Positions 45,834 to 54,476 of a DNA stretch of 64,000 nucleotides are shown piece by piece. Origin of the DNA: Flavobacteriales bacterium (GTDB lineage Bacteria > Bacteroidota > Bacteroidia > Flavobacteriales_F > PHOS-HE28); contig JADJQW010000002.1 of assembly GCA_016712535.1 (NCBI GenBank), forward strand, positions 1,984,001-2,048,000. Reading direction: 5' to 3'. The notes beneath the pieces were generated by a model. It had not been told where the DNA came from. It did no database searches and worked only from the letters and a program-made list of their open reading frames with translations. A program made the translations under genes and the position numbers. The first letter of the stretch is position 1, and each line of letters starts with the position of its first letter.

Positions 45834-46508
45834 TTCGTCGTGGTGCACGGCCCGGTGCGTAGCCATGGGATCAGGGTCTGTTTCCGCGTGGTAGTGGGCC
45901 TGGTCCCAGCCCGCTGATCGCGCGCCCAGCATGTCGGTATCGGCATTGTCACCGATCATGAGGCTCTCCGCGGCTTTCGCGCCGGAGCGCTTGAGGGCTT
46001 CGGCGAAGATGGCCGCGCTGGGTTTCGCAGCGCCTGCCCGCTCACTGGTGAGCACCACATCGAATCGCGGGGCGATGCCGCTGTGCACGAGCTTCACATG
46101 CTGCACATCCTCGAAGCCATTGGTGATGATATGGAGGCGATGACTGCCGGCCACGGCGTCGAGCAGTTCCATCGCGCCGGGCATCAAGGCCGGTTTCAGC
46201 GGGCATTGGGCCAGGTATTCCTCCGAGAGCTTGCCGGGCAGTCGGCCATCCACCACTCCGAAGTGCTGCAAGGCCGAGCGGAAGCGCAGCACGCGCATCA
46301 CCTCCTTTGGCATTCGGCCTGCGCCATGCTCCGCCCAGAGCCTGTGGTTGATCTCCTCGTACACGCCGATGAAGGCCTCGGCATCCGGGATGCCGCGTGC
46401 GAGCAGGCCGTGCGCGGCAACCAGTTCGCGCAGGGTCTCGCGCGAGTTGGTGCGGAAGTCCCACAGCGTATGGTCGAGGTCGAAGAAGAGATGCCGGTAA
46501 TGCTTCAT
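45813..46508 (-). CDS. HAD hydrolase, YjjG-type nucleotidase
   Basis: The protein has 231 aa. All four HAD motifs are present: FFDLDHTLWDF (nucleophile Asp), ITNGFED (motif II), the Lys in AGAAKPSAAIF, and IGDNADTDMLGA (motif IV). The cap is the small alpha-helical type and length matches YjjG/YfnB phosphatases that dephosphorylate nucleoside monophosphates. The ATG at 46508 overlaps the previous stop (ATGA). A longer ORF start at 46550 lies inside the preceding gene. Confidence 0.88.
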   Translation of the reverse strand: MKHYRHLFFDLDHTLWDFRTNSRETLRELVAAHGLLARGIPDAEAFIGVYEEINHRLWAEHGAGRMPKEVMRVLRFRSALQHFGVVDGRLPGKLSEEYLAQCPLKPALMPGAMELLDAVAGSHRLHIITNGFEDVQHVKLVHSGIAPRFDVVLTSERAGAAKPSAAIFAEALKRSGAKAAESLMIGDNADTDMLGARSAGWDQAHYHAETDPDPMATHRAVHHDELRRLLA

Positions 46509-46957
46509 CGGAGGAATCCCCAGGCCATGCTCAGCACCAGCGACCAGCAAGCGATGGCGGTGAGGAGTACGGGCAGGGTGCGGCGGTCGTGATGGAAGTA
46601 CTTCGCGGCGATCAAGGCGGTGATGGGCACCGAGAGGAGCGGAGGCATGATCGCGAGGCCGAGCAGCCCGTAGCTCCGCTTCACGCGAACGATGAAGCGA
46701 TTGGACCGCGTGAACACCCGCTTCGGCGTGAGGCCTTTGGCGATGCGCCGGTCCCGGTTCCGGACCGCACGGGCATGCAGCCGCTTCAGCACGCCCACAC
46801 CGGCGAGATAGAATGCGACCGTGCCTGCGGCTCCGCCGATGGAGAGCAGCAGAACGGTTTCCCAGAACGTGTGGTTGAAGCCGTATGACACCGCAGCGGC
46901 GAGCACGAATTTCACGACGCTGGTGCCGAGTACCGCCAAGATGCCCGCGGTATCCAT
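46505..46957 (-). CDS. Small integral membrane protein of unknown function
   Basis: The protein has 150 aa with about four membrane segments: residues 5-25, 34-55, 98-118 and 126-146. A basic cytoplasmic loop (RLHARAVRNRDRRIAKGL) lies between the second and third. It is not assigned to a family. It is sandwiched in the operon with 3-bp spacing to upp and an ATGA overlap with the HAD gene, suggesting a linked but unknown role. Confidence 0.7.
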   Translation of the reverse strand: MDTAGILAVLGTSVVKFVLAAAVSYGFNHTFWETVLLLSIGGAAGTVAFYLAGVGVLKRLHARAVRNRDRRIAKGLTPKRVFTRSNRFIVRVKRSYGLLGLAIMPPLLSVPITALIAAKYFHHDRRTLPVLLTAIACWSLVLSMAWGFLR

Positions 46958-46960
46958 GGC

Positions 46961-47611
46961 TCAGGCCTTACGCCCGTACGCCAGGTCGCCGGCATCACCA
47001 AGGCCGGGCACGATGTAGGCCTGCGCGGTCATCTCCTCGTCGATGGCACCGATCCAGAACCGTGTGCCGGCTGGCAGGTGAAGCTTGGCGTACTCCAGGC
47101 CTTCGGCGCTGGCAATGGCGCTCACCACGTGCAGTTGCCTGGGAATGCCCAAGCGGAGCAGGGCGCGGTACACCAGCACCATGCTCTGCCCTGTGGCGAG
47201 CATGGGGTCGCAGAGCACCAAGACGCGGTCGTCGAGCCGCGGACTGCTCATGTATTCCACTTCGATGTCGAAGCCCTCTTCGCCCTTGCGGTGCTTCCGG
47301 TAGGCGCTGATGAAGGCATTGTCTGCGCGATCGAAGTAGTTGAGCATCCCCTGATGCATGGGCAGCCCTGCGCGCAGGATCGTGGCCAGCACCGGTTGCT
47401 CCTTCAGCAGGTGCGCGCGCGCGATGCCCAAGGGCGTGGTCACATCGTGCTCTTCGTACTCAAGGGTGCGGCTGAGCTCCAGCGCGAGCACTTCACCCAC
47501 GCGCTCGAGATTGCGGCGGAACCTCATGGGGTCCTGCTGCACTTGGGCGTCGCGCAATTCGGCGATGAACTGCCCGGCCACACTGCGCTGATTCACGAGT
47601 TCCATCACCAT
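46961..47611 (-). CDS. upp: Uracil phosphoribosyltransferase
   Basis: The protein has 216 aa. It converts uracil plus PRPP to UMP in pyrimidine salvage. The key segments are TILRAGLPMHQGMLNYF near residue 77, the PRPP-binding LVLCDPMLATGQSM (about residues 130-143), and the uracil site YIVPGLGDAGDLAYG at the C-terminus. It is complete. It starts 4 bp after the FemAB-like gene in the long reverse-strand operon. Confidence 0.95.
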   Translation of the reverse strand: MVMELVNQRSVAGQFIAELRDAQVQQDPMRFRRNLERVGEVLALELSRTLEYEEHDVTTPLGIARAHLLKEQPVLATILRAGLPMHQGMLNYFDRADNAFISAYRKHRKGEEGFDIEVEYMSSPRLDDRVLVLCDPMLATGQSMVLVYRALLRLGIPRQLHVVSAIASAEGLEYAKLHLPAGTRFWIGAIDEEMTAQAYIVPGLGDAGDLAYGRKA

Positions 47612-47615
47612 GCGT

Positions 47616-48518
47616 TCATTGCTTTAGCCACCGGAGCGGGAGCGGGAGTCGGTTCCGCCGCAGGCGAAAATAGGTCCTGGGCACTGCACCGAACCCCGCA
47701 TTGAAGCGCGCCACGCTCGGGGTGTTCGATCCTGCGAAGTCGAGCAGCATCCCGGTGCCGGCATGGCGGGCGATCCACGCATCGATCAGCACGAACATGG
47801 CCTTCGCCGGATGGCCTGCTTCGGTATTGGCCGACTTAAGCATGATGCTGCGGCCCTGCCACGTGGCGAAGCACGCCGCGGCCATGGGCTCTTGGTCCCT
47901 GGCAAGCGCCCGGACTTCGCACTGGCCGCGTTCGATGCCTTCGCTCAGCACGCGCATGAATGCACCCAGACCCTTGACGGATGAAGGCCCGAAGCGCTTG
48001 CCCGTGGTTCGGTGGAAGAGCGTTTCGAATGCGCTCGGGGTCAGCTCGATCTCGTGCAGGTCGGCAGCATCCTTCAGGTTCCTCCGGTGGCCCTTGCTGT
48101 AACGCGAGCGAAGGGCATCGATGGCATCAGTGGCCGCCAGCACCTGATTCTGCAGCAGGATAAGATCGGCTGCCGCAATGCCTGAGGGGAGCATGGATTC
48201 ATTCAGCAGGATGTCCATGTACCGCATCCGCTTTGGAATCGCGGCGATGAAGGCCTCTTGTGAGACGCGCTCCGGATGCGCAGCGAACACCCCGAGTTGC
48301 TGGATGCCCAATGGCTGGTAGAGGTAAGCAAGGCCCCATTTCCTGCGCACCGTGAGCGGCATCATGGCGTCGGCCTCTTCATCGATGAGCGCCTCCCAAT
48401 CCGGACAGGCCAGGTCGAGCACCCAGCTCTGCGCGTACCAGATCCGATTGGCGCAGCGCATCAGCCTCGCATCCCAGGCGTCCTTGTCGATCTCGATATG
48501 GCGCAAGTGCTTGATCAT
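47616..48518 (-). CDS. FemAB-like GNAT-fold protein
   Basis: The protein has 300 aa. Two GNAT-like halves are suggested: WYAQSWVLDLACPDWEAL and PLTVRRKWGLAYLYQPLG in the first, then ACFATWQGRSIMLKSANTEA, with a final LLDFAGSNTPSVARFNAGFGA that matches the FemAB/GNAT end of polysaccharide clusters. These enzymes transfer amino acids or acyl groups to cell-wall or exopolysaccharide units. The ATG at 48518 overlaps the deacetylase stop (ATGA). The longer ORF start at 48602 is spurious. Confidence 0.72.
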   Translation of the reverse strand: MIKHLRHIEIDKDAWDARLMRCANRIWYAQSWVLDLACPDWEALIDEEADAMMPLTVRRKWGLAYLYQPLGIQQLGVFAAHPERVSQEAFIAAIPKRMRYMDILLNESMLPSGIAAADLILLQNQVLAATDAIDALRSRYSKGHRRNLKDAADLHEIELTPSAFETLFHRTTGKRFGPSSVKGLGAFMRVLSEGIERGQCEVRALARDQEPMAAACFATWQGRSIMLKSANTEAGHPAKAMFVLIDAWIARHAGTGMLLDFAGSNTPSVARFNAGFGAVPRTYFRLRRNRLPLPLRWLKQ

Positions 48519-49822
48519 GGCGCCGCATTGCGGATGATGCGCAGGATGGCATCGCGCCATCCGGCGCGCTCGCCGGTGGGGGCCAGGAAGCTCTCGTGCC
48601 ACAGGCCCGTGAAGGTCCCCTGCACGCGCTTCACGGCCTCGATGATGCGGCCGGCTTCGCGCACAGCATCGTCGGGCGATAAGCGCAGCTTCTCGCTCAG
48701 CGTGTTATCCATCACGGCGAACGGATGGATCATGAGTTCCGTGGACTGCTCGCGCTCAAGATCGTACCACCGGAATGGCGTGCAAGTGCCGGCGCGGAAG
48801 CCGATGCGGTCGTGGCAGCCCATGCTGTGCTCTTCCTGGAAACCAAGCTTGATCGCGGTTCGGAATGTGCCAGGCGTGGTGAAACGGAGGAAGTGCTGAC
48901 GCGAGGAACGGATGCGCTTGCCTGCAACAGCCGAGAGCCTGGATTGCTCCCGAGCGGTGAGGCCTTCGGACAGGCTGCTGCGGTAGGAGGGATGCAGGCC
49001 GATCTCGATGCATGAGGCGAGGTCACGCAGGTACGCGGCATAGCGCGGATGCTCCACGGGGACTGCATGGTCGAGCGTTCCACGATCAGCGGCCAGCACG
49101 AATGCGATGGATCGCGCTGAACTTGCCTCGATGGCATGCAACGCCTCAGCATCGAGCACGAAGGGGTCAGGCTTCGTGCCGCGCAGCACCGCGATCCGCT
49201 CCGCCGCGTCATGCCAGGATCCACGGGCCAGGTCGCGCACCCAGGCACCAGCGGACCTCCACGATTCGCGACCGAGGTACTTGAATCCATTGTCCAAGTC
49301 GATGGTGACCACTTGGCTGTAAGAGCGCTTGGGTTCCGGAACACGCGGATCGAAGGTGCGCCACCGCTCGGCCAATAGGAGCGCCCATTCATCAACCACC
49401 GGGCGGTGCAGATACCCGTGCTTGGTCGCGTGCAGGCCGCCTGTGAGCGGGCGGCCATGCTCATCCTGCGGCAGCTCATTCCATTCCTCCACGCGGGCCA
49501 GTTGGAAGAACGCCGCAGCGAACGGGTCGAAAGGCAGGTCCCCGCCGTCCACTCGGAAGAGAACCGGCAATTCACCCAAGTGAGAGATGGGCGGATCAGC
49601 AGCAACCTTGTTGCCATCGATCAACGTCCCACTCGGCCGGACTTGGAATGCTCCGTTCACGGGCCCTTCCGCGTAGGCGAGGCATGGCTGTTCCTCGGGG
49701 CGCAGGTCCGCAGCATTCGGCGCCCAGCGGATGGTGAATCCGAGCAGGCGGGCGATTACCTGCTCTATGGTGTAGCGCGCACGGGTACTGGGCGATCCGA
49801 TCCAGATGGCGACTTCTTGCAC
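48515..49822 (-). CDS. Polysaccharide deacetylase-like protein (DUF7033-type N-terminus)
   Basis: The protein has 435 aa. The N-terminal ~110 residues (IEQVIARLLGFTIRW, then GELPVLFRVDGGDLPFDPFAAAFF) match the DUF7033-like leader common before polysaccharide deacetylase domains. The following TIDLDNGFKYLG and CIEIGLHPSYRSS carry the Asp-Asp and His sites expected for NodB metal binding. The rest forms a (beta/alpha) barrel with MGCHDRIGFRAGTCTPF. It probably trims N-acetyl groups in exopolysaccharide. The start is GTG, with a TACCTTGC box 15 nt upstream. Confidence 0.8.
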   Translation of the reverse strand: MQEVAIWIGSPSTRARYTIEQVIARLLGFTIRWAPNAADLRPEEQPCLAYAEGPVNGAFQVRPSGTLIDGNKVAADPPISHLGELPVLFRVDGGDLPFDPFAAAFFQLARVEEWNELPQDEHGRPLTGGLHATKHGYLHRPVVDEWALLLAERWRTFDPRVPEPKRSYSQVVTIDLDNGFKYLGRESWRSAGAWVRDLARGSWHDAAERIAVLRGTKPDPFVLDAEALHAIEASSARSIAFVLAADRGTLDHAVPVEHPRYAAYLRDLASCIEIGLHPSYRSSLSEGLTAREQSRLSAVAGKRIRSSRQHFLRFTTPGTFRTAIKLGFQEEHSMGCHDRIGFRAGTCTPFRWYDLEREQSTELMIHPFAVMDNTLSEKLRLSPDDAVREAGRIIEAVKRVQGTFTGLWHESFLAPTGERAGWRDAILRIIRNAAP

Positions 49823-49867
49823 GGCAGGGGAATGCGGGCAAGGTAGGAGCGGCGGCCCGCCTGCCGG

Positions 49868-50983
49868 TCAGGCAAGCAGCGCCACGATGCGGTCAGCCGC
49901 ATGCCCGTCGCCATAGAGCGGAGGACAAGCCGGTGCCCCGTTCCGCAGGAATCGGCCAACCGCATGCAGGATCTGGTCCTGGTCCGCATCCGTGAGCATG
50001 GCTTGCCCGTGGTCGATCAGCTCGGTCCATTCGGTTTCGCGGCGCAGCACCACGCAAGGCTTGCCATAGAAGAACGCTTCCTTCTGGACCCCGCCGCTGT
50101 CCGTAAGGACCAAGCTTGCGTTCATCTCCAAGGCGATCATGTCCAAATAACCGACCGGCTCGATCAGCCGAATGCGCTCGGGGTCGATGGACGTCGCGCC
50201 GTGAATGCCCAAGCGTTGCCGTGTGCGCGGATGGAGCGGCAGCACCACGGGCAAGCCATGTGATTCGGCGCATGCCGACAAAGCGTTGAGAAGAGCGTTC
50301 AGCCGCTCGGGGTTATCCGCATTGAAGTCGCGGTGGATCGTGGCCAGGAAGAACCCATTCTCCTTCAAGCCCGATTCTCGGATCACATGAGAACGCTCCT
50401 TGGCCAAGCCAGCGAAGTGCATGCTGCTGTCCAGCATGACATCACCGGTGAGGGAGACGCATGGGTGATCGGAAGAGGCATGGGCGGCAGCGCGGTCGAT
50501 GATCCCCTCTGCCCGCAGATTCGCCACGGCGGCTTCGGTCGGGCAGAAGAGCCAAGCGGAGCAGTGGTCGCAGAGGACGCGGTTGATCTCTTCGGGCATG
50601 GACTTGGTGAACGAGCGGAGGCCCGCTTCAACATGGGCAATGGGCAGCCCGAGCTTCACGGCAGCGATGGCTCCCGCCAACGTGCTGTTCGTGTCCCCGT
50701 AAAGCAGCACCGCATCCGGTCGCTGGGCGATCAGCGCCTGCTCGATGCCCTCGATCATGCGCGCGGTCTGCGAACCATGCTGACCTGAACCGATGCCGAG
50801 GTGCGTCTTCGCAGCGGGAATCGACAATTCATGGAAGAAGACGCGGCTCATGGCGTCGTCGTAATGCTGGCCGGTGTGCAGCACCTCATGCAGGATCCCG
50901 CCATGGAGATTCACAGCGCGGTCCACGGCAGCAACCTTCACGAATTGCGGGCGCGCACCGACGATGCTCAGCAAGCGTCTCAT
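49868..50983 (-). CDS. wecB: UDP-N-acetylglucosamine 2-epimerase (non-hydrolysing)
   Basis: The protein has 371 aa. It interconverts UDP-GlcNAc and UDP-ManNAc. The N-terminus RRLLSIVGARPQFVKVAAVD, VLHTGQHYDDAMSRVFF, LYGDTNSTLAGAIAA and HVEAGLRSF are diagnostic, as is the C-terminal VLTDSGGVQKEAFFYGKPCVVLR region. It is full length. Its ATG overlaps the radC stop (ATGA). It supplies ManNAc for surface polysaccharide, in line with the sugar-transferase and WecG genes nearby. Confidence 0.96.
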   Translation of the reverse strand: MRRLLSIVGARPQFVKVAAVDRAVNLHGGILHEVLHTGQHYDDAMSRVFFHELSIPAAKTHLGIGSGQHGSQTARMIEGIEQALIAQRPDAVLLYGDTNSTLAGAIAAVKLGLPIAHVEAGLRSFTKSMPEEINRVLCDHCSAWLFCPTEAAVANLRAEGIIDRAAAHASSDHPCVSLTGDVMLDSSMHFAGLAKERSHVIRESGLKENGFFLATIHRDFNADNPERLNALLNALSACAESHGLPVVLPLHPRTRQRLGIHGATSIDPERIRLIEPVGYLDMIALEMNASLVLTDSGGVQKEAFFYGKPCVVLRRETEWTELIDHGQAMLTDADQDQILHAVGRFLRNGAPACPPLYGDGHAADRIVALLA

Positions 50984-51684
50984 GCGAGCATGCCGTTGTC
51001 CGCGAAGCTGTAGTACCCGGTCGCGCCCACGATCAAGTGGTCCTGCACCGTGATGTCGAGCAGGCGTGCGCCTTCGACCAGCTTCTTCGTGAGCCGGATG
51101 TCCTCTTCGCTCGGCCGAAGCTGGCCGCTGGGGTGGTTGTGGCAGAGCAGCAGGCAGGAAGCACGCCGCTCGATCGCCGCCTTGAAGATGAGCTTGGGGT
51201 CCGCTACTGTTCCGTGCAGTCCTCCACTGCTGATCTGCGCCAGTTCCAAGAGCCTGTTTCCGCGATCGAGGAGGATGAGCCAGAACTCTTCATGGGGCAG
51301 ATCGGCCACTTTGCCGCGAATGAGCTCGAAGGCCGCCGCGCTGTTGGTCACCGATGGTCGTTCCGCAGCATCGGTTGCTCGGCGGCGCCGTCCCAGTTCC
51401 AGTGCCGCCGCGATGGCAAGCGCCTTCGCCTCACCCATTCCTTTGTGCTCCATCAAGGCACTGGCATCAAGAGTGCCCAAGCGATGCAGGTCGTTACCGG
51501 ATTTGGCGAGGATGCGCTTCGCAAGGTCGAGCGCGCTCTCGTTCCGTGATCCCGAGCGGATCAGGATGGCCAGCAATTCCGCATCGGAAAGGGCGCGGGC
51601 ACTCAAGCGGAGCATCTTCTCCCGCGGACGATCGTCGGCAGCCCAATCGCGGATGGGCATCCGGGTCTCATCGCGTTCTTCCAT
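50980..51684 (-). CDS. radC: RadC family JAB-domain protein
   Basis: The protein has 234 aa. The N-terminal helix-hairpin-helix segment (RLSARALSDAELLAILIRSGS) is followed by the JAB/MPN metalloprotease-like core with HNHPSGQLRPSEED (the HxHPSG metal site), LLLCHNHPSG preceding it, and VQDHLIVG. The long-held DNA repair role is doubtful. It is the first gene of the operon that continues into wecB with a 4-nt overlap. Confidence 0.95.
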   Translation of the reverse strand: MEERDETRMPIRDWAADDRPREKMLRLSARALSDAELLAILIRSGSRNESALDLAKRILAKSGNDLHRLGTLDASALMEHKGMGEAKALAIAAALELGRRRRATDAAERPSVTNSAAAFELIRGKVADLPHEEFWLILLDRGNRLLELAQISSGGLHGTVADPKLIFKAAIERRASCLLLCHNHPSGQLRPSEEDIRLTKKLVEGARLLDITVQDHLIVGATGYYSFADNGMLA

Positions 51685-51691
51685 TGGTGCT

Positions 51692-51728
51692 TAAATGAGA
51701 ACAGGCCCCCGTTTCGCGAGGACCTGTC
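51692..51728 (-). terminator. Putative terminator after rpsT
   Basis: On the reverse strand an ACAGGTCC/GGCCTGT stem (one bulge) is followed by TTCTCATTT, 20 bp beyond the rpsT stop and just before radC. Confidence 0.5.
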
Positions 51729-51747
51729 CAAAGTAGGTTTCAACGGC

Positions 51748-52002
51748 TCACTTCAGGGCTGAGACGTGCTTCTTCGCCGATGACTTGAGGTTGGCAGCCT
51801 TGTTCTTGTGGATGACATTGCGCTTGGCCAGCTTGTCCAGCATGGAGGTCACCTCCGGCAGCAGCTTTTCAGCAGCAGCCTTGTCGCTGGTGGCGCGAAG
51901 GTCGCGCAGGGCGTTGCGTGTGGTCTTGTGCTGGTAACGATTGCGATCGTTGCGGGTCTCGGTTTGCCGGACCCGTTTCAAGGCGGACTTGTGATTGGCC
52001 AT
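51748..52002 (-). CDS. rpsT: 30S ribosomal protein S20
   Basis: The protein has 84 aa. It is a helical-bundle protein binding 16S rRNA near the 5' domain. The start [20 protein letters not shown] and the mid segment [20 protein letters not shown] are the classic S20 pattern. It is complete. A TATATTTG -7 box lies 26 nt before the ATG. It is transcribed alone, opposite in spacing to radC. Confidence 0.97.
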   Translation of the reverse strand: MANHKSALKRVRQTETRNDRNRYQHKTTRNALRDLRATSDKAAAEKLLPEVTSMLDKLAKRNVIHKNKAANLKSSAKKHVSALK

Positions 52003-52028
52003 TGCGTTCTCCCTCCGGTTAGGGGCGG

Positions 52029-52036
52029 CAAATATA
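52029..52036 (-). promoter_or_regulatory. -7 box (TATATTTG) of rpsT
   Basis: An exact TAnnTTTG match, 26 nt before the rpsT ATG. Confidence 0.6.
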
Positions 52037-52068
52037 GAAGCCTACCGCACGCGACAGGCAGACTTCAA

Positions 52069-52092
52069 GAAAAAGGCCGGTAGTCCGGCCCT
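52069..52092 (-). terminator. Rho-independent terminator after the sugar transferase
   Basis: On the reverse strand GGCCGG-ACTA-CCGGCC is followed by TTTTTC. It lies about 20 bp after the sugar transferase stop. Confidence 0.85.
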
Positions 52093-52113
52093 CAATGCGG
52101 TTGGACGACAGCC

Positions 52114-53253
52114 CTAGTATGCCATCTTGTCCTTGCCGAACATGTTGGTCACGGTCTTCACAACGATACGCAGGTCGAGCCAGAAGGACCAATTCTCCAT
52201 GTACCACACATCCAATTCCACCCGGCGCTCCATGAGTTCCGGGGTACGGGTCTCGCCGCGCAAGCCGTTCACCTGAGCCCAGCCCGTGATCCCTGGCCGG
52301 ACGAAGTGACGCACCATGTATTTGTCGATGATGTCCCGGTACTGCTCATTCAGTCGGATCGGGTGGGGGCGAGGTCCAACCACGCTCATGTGCCCTAGGA
52401 GCACATTGTAGAACTGTGGCATCTCGTCGAGGTTGCTTTTGCGCAGGAACCGTCCGATGGCCGTTACGCGCGGGTCGTCCTTGGTGGCCTGCTTCACATC
52501 GGCTTCCTTGTTCATCCGCATGCTCCGGAACTTCCAGCAGACGAATTCCTTGTTGTCGCGGCCAAGGCGCATCTGCTTGAAGAAGACCGGTCCGCGGCTC
52601 GAGAGCTTCACCAAGACGGCCAGCAAGGGAATCAGCCAGGTCAGGATGAAAAGCACCACGAAGAGCGAGAAAGCAATGTCAAAGGCGCGCTTCACCCCCC
52701 GGTTGAAAGCGCGGTCCATGGGCTCCTTCCGCAATTTGCTCACGGGCACGTTTCCCATGAACTCGAGGTCGCTTGTCTTCACGACGGGTATGAAGCTCTC
52801 GGCGCTGGGAATCACACGGAATCGGATGGTATTGCGTTCGCAGAATTCCATCAGGTCGGTGATCTCCTGCTTCCGGGAACCGGGCAGTGCGCAGTAGACG
52901 ATGTCAATCCGGTTCTGCACCGAGAAGGCTTTCAATGCCGCCACATCGCCGACGCGATGCTGGGCAAGCATGCCGGAAATAGGGGCGTCCGTGAAAATGC
53001 CGCGGAATCGGTAGCCTCGAACCGTTTGATCCTGGCAGTACTGAAAGATCTCCTCGGCAGCGGGGCTGTCGCCTACGATCACGAGGTCCTTCACCGAGGT
53101 GAGAGGCTCGAACGAGAGGACCTTGTTGATGCCGGACTGCACATTCTGGAGCGAAAGCCTTCGGGTCCGCAACGCCGCAGCAAGCTCTTGGGCTACATCG
53201 TTGGCCCCTGTGCCTTTCCCATTTCCGCTGGTGGGAGTAATGATCCGCTCCAT
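52114..53253 (-). CDS. Sugar phosphotransferase (undecaprenyl-phosphate type), short N-terminus
   Basis: The protein has 379 aa. The conserved bacterial sugar transferase domain is complete: KRAFDIAFSLFVVLFILTW (membrane entry), KQMRLGRDNKEFVCWKFRSM, SNLDEMPQFYNVLLG, VGPRPHPIRLNEQY and RPGITGWAQVNG. A Rossmann-like segment (LVIVGDSPAAEEIFQYC) precedes it. The usual four or five N-terminal membrane helices of WcaJ-type proteins are absent, and a promoter (TTGACA...TAGATTTG) sits directly upstream. So this is a shorter enzyme than usual. It starts glycan assembly on undecaprenyl-phosphate. Confidence 0.88.
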   Translation of the reverse strand: MERIITPTSGNGKGTGANDVAQELAAALRTRRLSLQNVQSGINKVLSFEPLTSVKDLVIVGDSPAAEEIFQYCQDQTVRGYRFRGIFTDAPISGMLAQHRVGDVAALKAFSVQNRIDIVYCALPGSRKQEITDLMEFCERNTIRFRVIPSAESFIPVVKTSDLEFMGNVPVSKLRKEPMDRAFNRGVKRAFDIAFSLFVVLFILTWLIPLLAVLVKLSSRGPVFFKQMRLGRDNKEFVCWKFRSMRMNKEADVKQATKDDPRVTAIGRFLRKSNLDEMPQFYNVLLGHMSVVGPRPHPIRLNEQYRDIIDKYMVRHFVRPGITGWAQVNGLRGETRTPELMERRVELDVWYMENWSFWLDLRIVVKTVTNMFGKDKMAY

Positions 53254-53309
53254 GCTCCGGGTTCTGCTGGCGTACTTGGTGTTGGGAGGCTTTGCTTGAG
53301 GTGTGGGCA

Positions 53310-53341
53310 AATCTATTCGCGATGAGGAACCGGTGTCAAGT
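53310..53341 (-). promoter_or_regulatory. Promoter of the sugar transferase gene
   Basis: TTGACA (53336-53341) and TAGATTTG (53310-53317) are 18 nt apart on the reverse strand, close to the known -33/-7 pairing of Bacteroidota. The ATG is 56 nt downstream. Confidence 0.65.
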
Positions 53342-53418
53342 TTGTCGAAGAAAATTCTTGTTTCGTCGATGTTGCTCTAAGGTTTCCAGCAATCGCCAAT
53401 AGCTCAGAGTGTTGATAA

Positions 53419-54237
53419 TCAGCTGAATGGCTTTGATTCGGTACTCGACGTTAGGCTGGATTGGTCGTAATTCCCACTGATTCGGGCACGCAAGTAGAGA
53501 CCAATGAAGCGTGAGTTGGTCACGAGATAGCGCTTCCAAAGCCTACCGGGCTCGAGCGCCAGGCGGAACAGCCACTCCAGCGAAAGATCACGCATCCATT
53601 TCGGGGCTCGCTTATCAACGCCGGCATAGAGCAGGAAAGCACCGCCAAGACCGACCATCACCGCATTCACCTTCCCCTTCATGGCTGCCATGAATCGCTC
53701 CTGCTTAGGGCAGCCGAGCGAAACCAGGATGAGCCCGGCACCCGAAGCGCTGATCCTTGCGGCCTCCATTGCAAGGTCCATGTGTTCGAATCGGGTGAAT
53801 GGCGGAGAGTGTGCGCCGGAGATCACCAATCCCGGGAATTCCGAGGCTGCCCTCTCCTTGATGCGCGCAAGCGTTTCCCCTGATCCACCGTAGAGGTATA
53901 CCCCGACTGCATCTTCCGATGCCCTTGCCAGGAGCGCCGGCATCAGGTCATTCCCCGCGACGCGCTCTTGGCGCAATCCGTGGAACCGATTAAGCGCGTG
54001 CAGCACCGGCATCCCATCGGGCGTGGCGAGGTCCGCGTTGTTCACCACCGCGCTGAAGTCTGGCCGGGTCGCTTCAACCACCATGTGCGCATTCACGCAG
54101 CACACATAAGCCGAATGGCGCTCTCGGGCCAGCGCCATGATCGCATTCACCTGTTCCCGGAAGCCGCCCGTGGTGATGCCAACGGTTAGCACTGGGCGCT
54201 TCGTGAGGATTGCAGTCATGGACCCGACTAACGACAT
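53419..54237 (-). CDS. WecG/TagA/CpsF family glycosyltransferase
   Basis: The protein has 272 aa from ATG 54237 (54219 is also possible). Its signatures are CVNAHMVVEATRPDFSAVV, LATPDGMPVLHALNRF, GVYLYGGSGETLARI and LVSLGCPKQERFM, with GLGGAFLLYAGVDKRAPKWM. This is the GT26 family (ManNAc(A) or similar transfer onto lipid-linked GlcNAc). It lies just upstream of the sugar transferase on the same strand and likely acts on the same glycan. The longer ORF start overlaps the tRNA gene and is spurious. Confidence 0.92.
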   Translation of the reverse strand: MSLVGSMTAILTKRPVLTVGITTGGFREQVNAIMALARERHSAYVCCVNAHMVVEATRPDFSAVVNNADLATPDGMPVLHALNRFHGLRQERVAGNDLMPALLARASEDAVGVYLYGGSGETLARIKERAASEFPGLVISGAHSPPFTRFEHMDLAMEAARISASGAGLILVSLGCPKQERFMAAMKGKVNAVMVGLGGAFLLYAGVDKRAPKWMRDLSLEWLFRLALEPGRLWKRYLVTNSRFIGLYLRARISGNYDQSSLTSSTESKPFS

Positions 54238-54350
54238 CAGATAGGTCTTGAGGCGAAAATGAAGCGCCTTATACGCTTCGCGCGGCTTGATGTTGTGCGT
54301 GCGCACCAAGCCGCGGCGCGCAGGCGGCGCGCTCCAACACTCAACTTCAG

Positions 54351-54424
54351 TGACCCCGGCAGGATTCGAACCTGCAACCAACAGAACCGGAATCTGTCAT
54401 TCTATCCAATTGAACTACGGGGCC
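54351..54424 (-). tRNA. tRNA-Arg (anticodon CCG)
   Basis: A 74-nt cloverleaf reading on the reverse strand. The acceptor stem GGCCCCG pairs with CGGGGTC (one G-U), with discriminator A; CCA is not encoded. The anticodon stem ACAGA/TCTGT encloses TTCCGGT, giving anticodon CCG. The T-arm contains GGTTCGAATCC. A TATCTTCG box 9 nt upstream is a probable promoter. Confidence 0.95.
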
Positions 54425-54433
54425 GAGCGGCGG

Positions 54434-54441
54434 CGAAGATA
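54434..54441 (-). promoter_or_regulatory. -7 box (TATCTTCG) of tRNA-Arg
   Basis: A TAnnTTCG element, 9 nt upstream of the tRNA 5' end. Confidence 0.5.
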
Positions 54442-54476
54442 CTGGCGATGTCCAGAGCCATCGTGATCCATGCGAT

